Shown here: in pieces, positions 19,171-27,117 of the stretch
How positions within the stretch are numbered: position 1 is the first letter of the stretch
Layout of the letters: each line of letters opens with the position of its first letter
Origin: Pigmentiphaga litoralis
Lineage (GTDB): Bacteria; Pseudomonadota; Gammaproteobacteria; Burkholderiales; Burkholderiaceae_B
Direction of reading: 5' to 3'
DNA length: 64,000 nucleotides
Assembly (NCBI RefSeq): GCF_013408655.1
Contig: NZ_JACCBP010000001.1
Location: 868,001 to 932,000, forward strand
The notes under the pieces: generated by a model
Seen by the model: the letters and a program-made list of their open reading frames with translations, nothing else
Database searches by the model: none
Told to the model about the DNA's origin: nothing
Program-made: the position numbers and the translations under genes

Positions 19171-19914
19171 ATGTTAAACATTCTGTTTAACTCTGCGCCT
19201 GTCCCCGACAGCGGATCGGGATGGCAGGGCAAAATATCGGCTGCATTCCTTGCCGCCGTCCCCAACCCGTTCATTGCCACCTTGACCCGACCTTTGCGCC
19301 CGACTTTGCCGTCCGAATCAGCCAGCGTTGCCGGCTTTCCGATCGACCTGTCTGCCGACGCCCCCACCGTTGCCCGCGCGCTGATCGGCTGCACCGTGCT
19401 GGTGGACGGCATCGGCGGCCGGATTGTCGAGACGGAAGCCTATGACCGTGACGATCCCGCGTCCCACACCTTTGGCGGACCCAGCGGCCGCAACGCCGCC
19501 ATGTTCGGGCCGCCGGGCCATGCCTATATCTACCGTTCCTATGGCCTGCACTGGTGTTTCAATATCGTGTGCCGCGAAGACGGCCACGGGGCGGGCGTCC
19601 TGATCCGCGCACTTGAGCCGACCGAGGGCATCGAGACCATGCGCGCGCGCCGCGGCATGACCAACGACCGGCTGCTGTGCGCCGGCCCGGGGCGGCTGAC
19701 CCAGGCGCTGGCCATCAGCCAGGGCCACTATGGCCTGTCGGTCTTTGCGCCGCCCTTCGCGCTGATCGCGCCATCCGGCCCGGTGGACGTGATCGCGGGT
19801 CCACGCATCGGCATTTCCAAGGCGATCGACCTGCCGTGGCGCTTTGGCGAGCGCGGATCGCCCTATGTCAGCAAGCCGTTCAAGCCTGCCACGCTGATCG
19901 AGCCGGCCGCCTGA
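19171..19914 (+). CDS. mpg: 3-methyladenine DNA glycosylase (AAG/MPG family)
   Basis: Base-excision repair enzyme that removes alkylated purines such as 3-methyladenine and hypoxanthine. The family signature is clear: ARALIGCTVLVDG, GRIVETEAYDRDDPASHTFGG with the catalytic Glu, MFGPPGHAYIYRSYGLHWCFNIV, GVLIRALEPTEG and GPGRLTQALAI. The length of 247 aa includes about 45 N-terminal residues before the conserved part; ATG 19171 is the only ATG near, so a later GTG or TTG start remains possible. It is divergent from the exported protein gene and has only a weak GC hairpin (about 19919-19937) behind it. Confidence 0.9.
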   Translation: MLNILFNSAPVPDSGSGWQGKISAAFLAAVPNPFIATLTRPLRPTLPSESASVAGFPIDLSADAPTVARALIGCTVLVDGIGGRIVETEAYDRDDPASHTFGGPSGRNAAMFGPPGHAYIYRSYGLHWCFNIVCREDGHGAGVLIRALEPTEGIETMRARRGMTNDRLLCAGPGRLTQALAISQGHYGLSVFAPPFALIAPSGPVDVIAGPRIGISKAIDLPWRFGERGSPYVSKPFKPATLIEPAA

Positions 19915-19957
19915 ACTTGCCCGGGTCACCGCCGGGCGCTTATATTGCAGGGGGAAT

Positions 19958-20065
19958 ATGAAAACCACTTCTTATTATTTCCCGGATTTAGCATTTTTAT
20001 TGATACTGGCAGCATGTCTTTATTCCATTTGGATCGTTCCACGTTCCCAGGGCCGCAGCAGTTGA
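19958..20065 (+). CDS. Small membrane ORF or leader peptide upstream of metN
   Basis: 35-codon ORF beginning MKTTSYYFPDLAF, with a single hydrophobic stretch (LAFLLILAACLYSIWIV) and a basic end (PRSQGRSS). An AGGGGG sequence at 19949-19954 precedes the ATG. Base composition is clearly more AT-rich than the flanking genes. Its TGA (20063-20065) lies inside the loop of the terminator at 20049-20078, so ribosome position could affect the hairpin. The peptide has no run of Met codons, so it is not a simple methionine-sensing leader. It may be a real one-helix membrane protein, a leader peptide, or chance; I rank it as a candidate. Confidence 0.4.
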   Translation: MKTTSYYFPDLAFLLILAACLYSIWIVPRSQGRSS

Positions 20066-20078
20066 CTGCGGCCCTTTT
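20049..20078 (+). terminator. Intrinsic terminator or attenuator before metN
   Basis: AGGGCCGCAG (20049-20058) pairs perfectly with CTGCGGCCCT (20066-20075) around a 7-nt loop CAGTTGA, followed by TTTT. It is 44 nt before the metN ATG and covers the end of the small ORF. It could end the mpg transcript or act in the metNIQ leader. Confidence 0.7.
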
Positions 20079-20122
20079 CGTCGTGCCTGTGACTCGTCGT
20101 TCCGCACCGGTGGCTCGCCGCC

Positions 20123-21016
20123 ATGGGTAATGACGTCCGGGCGGCTGCGCCAGGCGCGCCGCTCATCCGACTGCAGTCGGTCTGCAAGTCCTTTGTGCTT
20201 CCCGGCAAACAGATGTTCCAGGCCGTCGATGACGTGTCCCTGTCGATCGCGCGCGGCGAAGTGTTCGGCCTGGTCGGCAAGAGCGGAGCCGGCAAGTCGA
20301 CGCTGATGCGCCTGATCAATCTGCTTGAACGTCCCGACAGCGGCGCCGTGTATGTAGGCGACGACGACCTGACGCGCCTGTCGAAACGCGCGCTGCGCGA
20401 CATGCGCCAGACCATCGGCATGATCTTCCAGCAGTTCAACCTGCTGCAGAACGCCACGGTGTTCGACAACGTGGCCTTTCCGCTCAAGATCCATGGCGTG
20501 CGTGACAAGGACGCCGTGGCCCGGCGTGTGCGCGAGTGCCTGGATATCGTCGGGCTGTCCGAAAAGGCCGACAGCTATCCGGCGCAGTTGTCGGGCGGGC
20601 AGAAGCAGCGCGTGGCCATTGCCCGCGCGCTGGCACCGCGGCCGGCCGTGTTGCTGTGCGACGAACCCACGTCGGCGCTGGATCCGGAAACGACCCGCGC
20701 CGTGCTGGCCACCCTGCGCGACATCAATGCCAAGCTGGGCGTGACGATCGTGATCGTGACCCATGAACTGTCGGTGGTGCGGGCGCTGTGCACCCAGGTG
20801 GCGGTAGTGGAAGAGGGCAAGGTAGTGGAACAGTTCGCCCTGAGCGATCCCCCGGACACCCCGCGCCGCACGCAGCTGGGCCGCGAGTTGGGCGCCTTGC
20901 GCAAGGCGCGGGCGATCGATCCGGAAAGCGGTGACGACGCGGGCCTGACTGCCCACGACCGCCTTGACGCCAGTGATCTGGCCGTGGATACCGAACTGGA
21001 GCCGCCCCGTGTCTGA
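20123..21016 (+). CDS. metN: Methionine ABC transporter ATP-binding protein
   Basis: 297 aa ABC ATPase of the D/L-methionine importer. Walker A GKSGAGKST is at residues 52-60, the Q-loop is MIFQQFNLL, the signature LSGGQKQRVAIARAL, Walker B VLLCDEPTSALD and the H-loop VTHEL. The C-terminus after about residue 255 is short and lacks the ACT-like regulatory domain of E. coli MetN (343 aa), so trans-inhibition by methionine is not expected. It is first in metN-metI-metQ and overlaps metI by 8 nt. Confidence 0.9.
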   Translation: MGNDVRAAAPGAPLIRLQSVCKSFVLPGKQMFQAVDDVSLSIARGEVFGLVGKSGAGKSTLMRLINLLERPDSGAVYVGDDDLTRLSKRALRDMRQTIGMIFQQFNLLQNATVFDNVAFPLKIHGVRDKDAVARRVRECLDIVGLSEKADSYPAQLSGGQKQRVAIARALAPRPAVLLCDEPTSALDPETTRAVLATLRDINAKLGVTIVIVTHELSVVRALCTQVAVVEEGKVVEQFALSDPPDTPRRTQLGRELGALRKARAIDPESGDDAGLTAHDRLDASDLAVDTELEPPRV

Positions 21017-21671
21017 CAACATTGTCGCCATCCTGCCCGAGCTGTGGGTTGCCATCGGGCAGACCTTTCTGATGCTGGGCATCGGCCTGAGCGCCGCCAT
21101 CCTGATCGGCGGCCCGCTGGGCATCTTGCTGTTCCTGCTCAGCCCCGGCCAGTCTTTGGCCAACCGATTCGTATTCGTTGCGCTGAACTGGATCATCAAT
21201 ACGGTCCGGTCCTTTCCGTTCATCATCCTGCTGGTGGCGCTGGTGCCGTTCACGCGCATCATTGCGGGCACGTCGATCGGTCCGGTCGCGGCCGCGGTGC
21301 CACTGTCCATCGCGGCCATCGCCTACTTTGCGCGGCTGGTGGAACAATGCCTGCGCGACGTGCCGCGCGGCGTGATCGAGGCGGCCCACGCCATGGGCGC
21401 GTCCGAACTGCAGATCGTCTGGCGCGTGCTGATTGTCGAAGCGCGGTCGGGCCTGGTGCTGGCGCTGACCGTCCTGGCGGTGAGCTTCCTGTCGTATTCG
21501 GCGATCGCCGGAGTGGTGGGCGGCGGCGGGATCGGCGACATCGCCATCCGTTATGGCTACTATCGCTTCCAGTCCGACGTCATGATCCTGACCGTGGCGC
21601 TGCTGCTGGTGCTGGTGCAGATCATCCAGTTCGCAGGCAACGGCATTGCGCGCCGCCTGGACAAGCGCTGA
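21009..21671 (+). CDS. metI: Methionine ABC transporter permease
   Basis: 220 aa inner-membrane permease, the length of E. coli MetI, with five membrane segments. The EAA loop that docks to MetN is VIEAAHAMGASELQIVWRVL. The start is GTG 21009, inside the end of metN (8-nt overlap), chosen because similarity begins at SDNIVAILPELWVAIGQT. The GGGIGDIAIRYGYYRFQ motif near the C-terminus is typical of MetI. Confidence 0.9.
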   Translation: MSDNIVAILPELWVAIGQTFLMLGIGLSAAILIGGPLGILLFLLSPGQSLANRFVFVALNWIINTVRSFPFIILLVALVPFTRIIAGTSIGPVAAAVPLSIAAIAYFARLVEQCLRDVPRGVIEAAHAMGASELQIVWRVLIVEARSGLVLALTVLAVSFLSYSAIAGVVGGGGIGDIAIRYGYYRFQSDVMILTVALLLVLVQIIQFAGNGIARRLDKR

Positions 21672-21731
21672 GCCCGCTACCTTGCATCCACTGCCATTCA
21701 TCTGATTCTTCTTTCTATCGAGACCTTCTTT

Positions 21732-22547
21732 ATGTTTACCGTTCGTCGCAAGCTGTTGTTGTCCGTCCTGGCCGCGTCGCTGGGCACCGTTGCCGTTGGC
21801 GCGCACGCCCAGGCCGACAAGAAAGACCTGGTCGTGGGCGTGACCGCCGGGTCCAACAGCGACCAATGGAAGCTGGGCATCGTGCCCTTGCTGCAAAAGA
21901 AGGGCTACAAGGTCAAGCTGGTCGAGTTCAACGACTACGTGCAGCCCAACCAGGCGCTGGCCCAGGGCTCGCTCGACGCCAACTTCTTCCAGCATCGTGT
22001 CTATCTGCAAAAGTTCGCCGCCGACCAGAAGCTGGACCTGGTGGAAATCGTCCAGGGTCCGATCGCGCCGCTGGGTGCGTATTCGAGCAAGCGCAAGTCG
22101 CTGAACGAGGTCAAGGACGGCGATCGTTTTTCCATCCCGAACGATCCCGCCAACCTGGCCCGTGCACTGTTGCTGCTGCAGCAGAACAAGCTGGTCACCA
22201 TGAAGGCTGGCGTGGATCCGCTGCGCGCGTCGGAAAAGGATATCGACAGCAATCCGCGCAAGCTGAAGTTCGTGCCACTGGAAGCCGCGCAGCTGCCGCG
22301 TTCGTTGGGTGACGTCGACTACGCGATCATCACGGGCAACTTTGCCGTGTCGTCGGGCCTGAAGCTGACCGAAGCCGTGGTGCTGGAAAAGACGCCCGAC
22401 TACTACCTGAACGTCGTGGCCGTGAAGCGCGCCGACAAGGACTCGCAGTGGGCCAAGGACATTACCGAGGCCTACAAGTCGGCTGACTTCAAGGCCGTGG
22501 TCGACAAGAACTTCCCGGGCTACGCCAAGCCGTCGTTCCTGCAGTAA
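21732..22547 (+). CDS. metQ: Methionine ABC transporter substrate-binding protein
   Basis: 271 aa member of the NlpA/MetQ family. The N-terminal signal peptide ends AVGAHA/QADKK and has no lipobox cysteine, so unlike E. coli MetQ it should be soluble in the periplasm. Ligand-pocket features include FNDYVQPNQALAQGSLDANFFQH, GPIAPLGAYSSK and SIPNDPANLARALLLLQ. It follows metI by 60 bp and is the last gene of the operon. The exact ligand (L- or D-methionine) is inferred from the family. Confidence 0.9.
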   Translation: MFTVRRKLLLSVLAASLGTVAVGAHAQADKKDLVVGVTAGSNSDQWKLGIVPLLQKKGYKVKLVEFNDYVQPNQALAQGSLDANFFQHRVYLQKFAADQKLDLVEIVQGPIAPLGAYSSKRKSLNEVKDGDRFSIPNDPANLARALLLLQQNKLVTMKAGVDPLRASEKDIDSNPRKLKFVPLEAAQLPRSLGDVDYAIITGNFAVSSGLKLTEAVVLEKTPDYYLNVVAVKRADKDSQWAKDITEAYKSADFKAVVDKNFPGYAKPSFLQ

Positions 22548-22609
22548 GACGACGGCTCGCAATGAGGCGCCAGGGCGCCTGATCGGGTGGGCCGCTCTGG
22601 CCGCGCCGC

Positions 22610-23683
22610 TTACGCGGCGCGCGCCACCCGGTTCTTGCCCTGGTGCTTGGCGGCATAGAGGGCCTTGTCGGCCCGTATCAGCAGGTCGCTCAGGCTTTCG
22701 CCCGGCGCCACATCGGCCATGCCGATGCTGACGGACAGCGCGCCGTGCGGCAGGCGCAAGGTGTTGACCGACCGTCGCACCTGTTCCGCAAACCAGTTCA
22801 GGCCGGCCGCCGAATCCGCGCGCGCCAGCACCACGAACTCTTCCCCTCCCCATCGCGCCACCAGCTGGTCCTTGCCCAGGTCGGCCAGCACGTTTGCGAT
22901 CGCGCACAAGGCCTGATCGCCCGCGTCGTGGCCGAAGGTGTCGTTCACCCGCTTGAAGTCGTCCACATCCAGCATCATGACGGCGGCGGCCAGGCCCGGC
23001 CGGGGCAAGCCGCGCAGGAATTCCGGCGCGTGGGTCAGGAACGACCGGCGATTGGGCAGCAACGTAAGCGGGTCGGCGTAGGCAAAGTTGGCAAGCTGTT
23101 CGGCGCGCCGAAAGGTCTGGGCGCGCTGCGCGGCCGACGCCCGAAAGCTCAGGATGCCGCAGACCATGACACTGCCCGAGATGACAAGAATGCCCGCTTC
23201 GTTGCCGGTCATGCTTTCCGGAACGCGGTCGATCGGCGTCAGGATCACCCACGCCGCGGCCATGTTGAACGCGCATTCCAGCCGTGTCTGCATCAAGGGC
23301 GCAATGACCACCATGACCGTGCAGCACAAGGCAAGATTCCACAGTTCGTGGGCCAGTTCCCCCGACAGGTAGCCGCGCAGCGCCAGGCTGTAGGAGGTGA
23401 CATACACCACCTTCCACAGGACAAAGCCGCGATAGGTGGGCGTCCGCGAACAGAACCAGGCGATCAGGCTGAGCGTAGACAGGATGCCCATGCGGGGCAC
23501 CATGCCGTCGATGGCTGGCGGTTGCGGGAACACCGTGGCGAAGATGCCCAGCCCGATGATCGACAGGATCATCATCGCCACGACGTGGGGGCGCAGACTT
23601 TCGGTGGTGTAGGACTGGAATCGTTCCAGGTCGGTCAGCGCTGCCCGCTGGTTGGGGGGAAGCGCAAGAATTCTGTCTGGCAT
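22610..23683 (-). CDS. Membrane-bound diguanylate cyclase (GGDEF)
   Basis: 357 aa from the start used (MPDRILALPP). About six membrane helices (for example VVAMMILSIIGLGIFATVF and LWNLALCCTVMVVIAPLM) form an N-terminal sensor, followed by a C-terminal GGDEF domain: ANFAYADPLTLLPNRRSF, DVDDFKRVNDTFGHDAGDQAL and RWGGEEFVVLARA. The GGEEF active site is intact, so c-di-GMP synthesis is expected. The inhibitory I-site RxxD is absent; the equivalent positions read GKDQ. The frame remains open to 23860, so a start up to 59 codons earlier is possible. It is convergent with metQ. Confidence 0.85.
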   Translation of the reverse strand: MPDRILALPPNQRAALTDLERFQSYTTESLRPHVVAMMILSIIGLGIFATVFPQPPAIDGMVPRMGILSTLSLIAWFCSRTPTYRGFVLWKVVYVTSYSLALRGYLSGELAHELWNLALCCTVMVVIAPLMQTRLECAFNMAAAWVILTPIDRVPESMTGNEAGILVISGSVMVCGILSFRASAAQRAQTFRRAEQLANFAYADPLTLLPNRRSFLTHAPEFLRGLPRPGLAAAVMMLDVDDFKRVNDTFGHDAGDQALCAIANVLADLGKDQLVARWGGEEFVVLARADSAAGLNWFAEQVRRSVNTLRLPHGALSVSIGMADVAPGESLSDLLIRADKALYAAKHQGKNRVARAA

Positions 23684-23957
23684 GCCGACACTCGCAAAGG
23701 TCAAGGAAGGCCCGGTCGGCGCCTGGCGCAAGGGTATCCAGGGCAAGAACAAAGGCGCAGCGACGCCAATGGATGCATCGAATAAGCCAGTGGCGATTGT
23801 AGGTCCGTCGATTGGGCATGCGCCTTGCCGACCTGTCAGTACTAACAGGTGAGTAGGCACTCTTATGCGAAAACAAGACGGGTTTCAGGTAAGCGCTGAC
23901 GGTCCGGGGAAGCAAGGCGATACGCCTGCCCACGCACGGCCAGGTGGCAAGGCGGGT

Positions 23958-24006
23958 GGCGGATTGGTGGCGGGCGGATCCTCGGGGGGCGGATCGGTGG
24001 CGGGCG
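23958..24006 (+). repeat. Direct repeat of 19 bp at the DUF72 gene start
   Basis: GGCGGATTGGTGGCGGGCG (23958-23976) is repeated at 23988-24006 with one T-to-C change, 30 bp apart and in the same reading frame. If the upstream ATG 23865 is used, it encodes a Gly-rich tract (GGGLVAGGSSGGGSVAGAS). Confidence 0.7.
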
Positions 24007-24011
24007 CGTCG

Positions 24012-24740
24012 ATGCGCGTCGGCTGCGCCGGGTGGAGCCTGTCATCACGCGTGGCCGACCGCTTTCCCGGCGACGGCAGCCATCTGGAACGGTACGCCCG
24101 CGTCTTCAACGCCGTCGAAATCGATACCTCGTTCTATCGCCCCCATCGCCCGGCTACCTACGCACGATGGCGCGACTCGGTGCCTGACGACTTCCGTTTC
24201 GCGGTCAAGCTGCCGCGCACCATCACCCATGACCAGAAGCTGGCCGGCATCGACGCCTTGCTGGCTGACTTCCTGGAAGGGGTGCACGTGCTGGGCCCCA
24301 AGCTGGGCTGCCTGCTGGTGCAGCTGCCGCCGTCACTTGCCTTTGACGACGCCGTTGCGCCCGCGTTTTTCGCATCGCTCCGCCAGTCGACCCCTGCACC
24401 CCTGGCGTGCGAGCCGCGTCACCGCACGTGGTTTACCGAGGCCGCGACGGGCGTCATGGCAAGGCATGGGGTGAGCTTTGTGCGCGCCGATCCGAATCCG
24501 GTCGGCCTCCCGCCGCCCGTGGGTGGGACGGAAATGACCTATGTTCGACTCCATGGGTCCCCGGTGCTCTACCGGTCGGCGTATCCTGACGAGGTGCTGG
24601 CTGCAGAGGCCGAGGCGGTGCGCGAGTCGGTCCGGCACGGGCAGACCGCATGGGTCGTGTTCGACAACACGGCGCAGGGCGAAGCGGTGCCCAATGCGCT
24701 GGACCTGCTTGCACGTGTCGAAGCCGGGCAGGATGTCTGA
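24012..24740 (+). CDS. DUF72 domain protein (YecE-like)
   Basis: 242 aa TIM-barrel protein of the DUF72 family. Family motifs are MRVGCAGWSL at the start, LERYARVFNAVEIDTSFYR, FRFAVKLPRTITHD, LLVQLPPSLAF, CEPRHRTWF and YVRLHGSPVLY. The biochemical function of the family is not established. ATG 24012 is used because the family starts exactly there; an upstream in-frame ATG at 23865 would add 49 Gly-rich residues coded by the 19-bp repeat. Between the GGDEF start and 24012 there are 328 bp in which I see no other gene. Confidence 0.8.
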   Translation: MRVGCAGWSLSSRVADRFPGDGSHLERYARVFNAVEIDTSFYRPHRPATYARWRDSVPDDFRFAVKLPRTITHDQKLAGIDALLADFLEGVHVLGPKLGCLLVQLPPSLAFDDAVAPAFFASLRQSTPAPLACEPRHRTWFTEAATGVMARHGVSFVRADPNPVGLPPPVGGTEMTYVRLHGSPVLYRSAYPDEVLAAEAEAVRESVRHGQTAWVVFDNTAQGEAVPNALDLLARVEAGQDV

Positions 24741-25005
24741 CAGCAGACTGAAACCTCACGCGAGTAAAAGTAGCAGCTCATCGGCAGAAGATGCCGGTGG
24801 GGCAAGGCTCCAAGGGGGATCTGGCGTGGCCGTGGGCAGGACGCGTGCTCGCGCTTGGTGACAATCGCGGCCGAACTTCACCCGGAACGGCCAGTCCACC
24901 TAGAGCATCGGGCATCGTCCATCCTGGCGGTGCCCTGACTGGGCAAGATGGGCGCGGTTCTTGCTGCCGTGCAGCATCCGCCTTGCACAACCAGGAGCGA
25001 GAACT

Positions 25006-27117
25006 ATGGGCACTTCCCCAGCATTGGCCTCGACGATCCCGTCGGGCGCGGCTCCCTCGGGAACCGACACGCTCGCGATCAACACGATCCGCACTCTGGC
25101 CATGGACGCCGTCCAGCAGGCCAACTCGGGCCACCCCGGCACCCCGATGGCGCTGGCCCCCGTGGGCTACACCCTCTGGCGCGACTTCCTGCGCTTCCAC
25201 CCCGAACAACCCGACTGGCCCAACCGCGATCGTTTCGTGCTGTCGGTCGGCCACGCGTCGATGTTGCTGTATGGCCTGCTGCATCTGTCGGGCGTGGGCG
25301 AGATCGATGCCGAAGGCGAGCGCACGGGCCGGCCCGCGGTCAGCCTTGACGACATCAAGCAGTTCCGGCAGATGGATTCCCGCACGCCGGGGCACCCCGA
25401 ATACCGCATGACGACCGGCGTGGAAACGACGACGGGTCCGCTGGGCCAAGGCTGCGCCAACAGTGTCGGCATGGCCATGGCGGCCTGCTGGCTGGGCGAC
25501 CGCTTCAACGGAGGCGGCGACACGCCGCTGTTCGATTACGACGTCTATGTGTTGTGCGGCGACGGCGACATGATGGAAGGCATCTCGGGCGAAGCGGCCT
25601 CGATGGCCGGCCACCTGAAGCTGGCCAACCTGTGTTGGCTGTATGACAACAACACCATCAGCATCGAAGGGCACACCGAACTGGCGTTCAGCGAAAATGT
25701 GGCCGAGCGGTTCCGCGGCTATGGCTGGAACACGCTGCACGTGGCCGACGCCAACGACACGGCCGCGATCGCCGCGGCCTTGCAGACCTTCAAGGATACG
25801 ACGGACAGGCCCACGCTGATCGTGGTCGACAGCGTGATCGGTTACGGGTCGCCCAACAAGCACAACACGGCGGCGGCGCACGGCGAGCCCCTGGGCGCCG
25901 AAGAAATCAAGCTGACCAAACGCGCGTACGGCTGGCCCGAAGACGCGAATTTCCGGGTCCCCGACGACGTCCGCGACCACTTGCGTGATCTGATGATCGC
26001 GCGGGTTGCGCCCGACTTTGAAGCGTGGGAAGCCGCGCTGGCCAAGGCCCAGGAAGCCGAGCCGGAAAAGATCGATGAACTGCACCGCATGCGCCGCGGC
26101 AAGATGCCCGATGGTTGGGATGACGCCGTGCCGACGTTCGACGCCGACGCCAAGGGGATTGCGTCGCGCGATGCGGGCGGCAAGGTGTTGAACGCGTTCG
26201 CGGCCAAGGTGCCGTGGCTGCTGGGCGGCGCGGCGGACCTGGCGCCGTCGACCAAGACCAAGCTCAATTTCGAAGGCGCCGGCAGCTTTTCGGCACAGGA
26301 CTATGCCGGCCGCAACGTGCACTTCGGCATTCGTGAACATGCGATGGGCGCCATCGCCAACGGCATGGCCTTGTGCTATCTGCGGCCGTATACCGCCACC
26401 TTCATGGTGTTCAGCGATTACATGAAGCCGCCGCTGCGCCTGGCCGCGATCATGGAACTGCCGGTGGTGTTCGTGTTCACGCACGATTCGATCGGCGTGG
26501 GTGAAGATGGTCCGACCCACCAGCCGATCGAGCAGCTCGCGCAATTGCGCGGCATCCCTGGGATGACGACACTGCGTCCGGCCGATGCCAACGAAACGGC
26601 CGAGGCCTGGAAAGTCGCGCTGTCGCAAAGCGACCGGCCGTCGTCCATCGTGCTGTCACGCCAGGCATTGCCGACGGTGGACCGCAGCAAGTACGCGCCG
26701 GCCAGTGGTCTGGCCAAGGGTGCCTACGTGCTGGCCGACGCGGAAGGCGGCGCGCCCGAAGTGATCCTGGTCGGCACCGGCAGCGAAGTGTCGCTGTGCC
26801 TGCAGGCCTACGAGGCGCTCAAGCAAGACGGCGTGCGCGCCCGGGTCGTGTCGATGCCCAGTTGGGAACTGTTCGAACTGCAGGACGAGGCCTATCGCAA
26901 CGAGGTGCTGCCGCCTGACCAGCTGGCTCGCGTGGCGGTGGAGCAGGCCGGGCCCATGGGCTGGGACCGTTATGTCGGCATGAAGGGCGCGAAGCTGGTC
27001 ATGAACAGCTTTGGCGCGTCGGCTCCAATCGGCAAGCTGCAAGCCAAGTACGGCTTTACGGTCGACAACCTGGTCAAGCTGGCGCGCGAGCAGATCGCGT
27101 TGAGGAGGTCGGAATGA
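25006..27117 (+). CDS. tkt: Transketolase
   Basis: 703 aa thiamine-diphosphate enzyme that moves two-carbon units between ketose and aldose phosphates. The N-terminal domain has NSGHPGTPMALAPV, the thiamine-binding GDGDMMEGISGEAASMAGHLKL and DNNTISIEG; the middle domain has FGIREHAMGAIANGM and HDSIGVGEDGPTHQPIEQL. ATG 25006 has an AGGAGCGAG ribosome site at 24993-25001. It is the first gene of the pentose phosphate operon; the 265 bp before it hold a small CGGCA/TGCCG hairpin at 24782-24796 but no clear operator. Its TGA overlaps the next ATG by 4 nt. Confidence 0.95.
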   Translation: MGTSPALASTIPSGAAPSGTDTLAINTIRTLAMDAVQQANSGHPGTPMALAPVGYTLWRDFLRFHPEQPDWPNRDRFVLSVGHASMLLYGLLHLSGVGEIDAEGERTGRPAVSLDDIKQFRQMDSRTPGHPEYRMTTGVETTTGPLGQGCANSVGMAMAACWLGDRFNGGGDTPLFDYDVYVLCGDGDMMEGISGEAASMAGHLKLANLCWLYDNNTISIEGHTELAFSENVAERFRGYGWNTLHVADANDTAAIAAALQTFKDTTDRPTLIVVDSVIGYGSPNKHNTAAAHGEPLGAEEIKLTKRAYGWPEDANFRVPDDVRDHLRDLMIARVAPDFEAWEAALAKAQEAEPEKIDELHRMRRGKMPDGWDDAVPTFDADAKGIASRDAGGKVLNAFAAKVPWLLGGAADLAPSTKTKLNFEGAGSFSAQDYAGRNVHFGIREHAMGAIANGMALCYLRPYTATFMVFSDYMKPPLRLAAIMELPVVFVFTHDSIGVGEDGPTHQPIEQLAQLRGIPGMTTLRPADANETAEAWKVALSQSDRPSSIVLSRQALPTVDRSKYAPASGLAKGAYVLADAEGGAPEVILVGTGSEVSLCLQAYEALKQDGVRARVVSMPSWELFELQDEAYRNEVLPPDQLARVAVEQAGPMGWDRYVGMKGAKLVMNSFGASAPIGKLQAKYGFTVDNLVKLAREQIALRRSE

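Noticed and set aside
19915..20122. SAM or SAH riboswitch in the metN leader
   Set aside because: No conserved SAM-riboswitch core is visible; the region has a small ORF and one terminator-type hairpin instead.
22565..22580. AGGCGCC-AG-GGCGCCT after metQ as a terminator
   Set aside because: The loop is too small and there is no T-run; it is probably just a GC-rich palindrome.
20724..23933. 1069-codon minus-strand frame across metN, metI, metQ and the GGDEF gene
   Set aside because: It runs through well-identified genes in other frames and has no domain; the GGDEF gene uses a different frame on this strand.
24782..24796. CGGCA-GAAGA-TGCCG hairpin before tkt as a terminator or riboswitch
   Set aside because: Only five pairs and no T-run; no riboswitch fold could be built around it.
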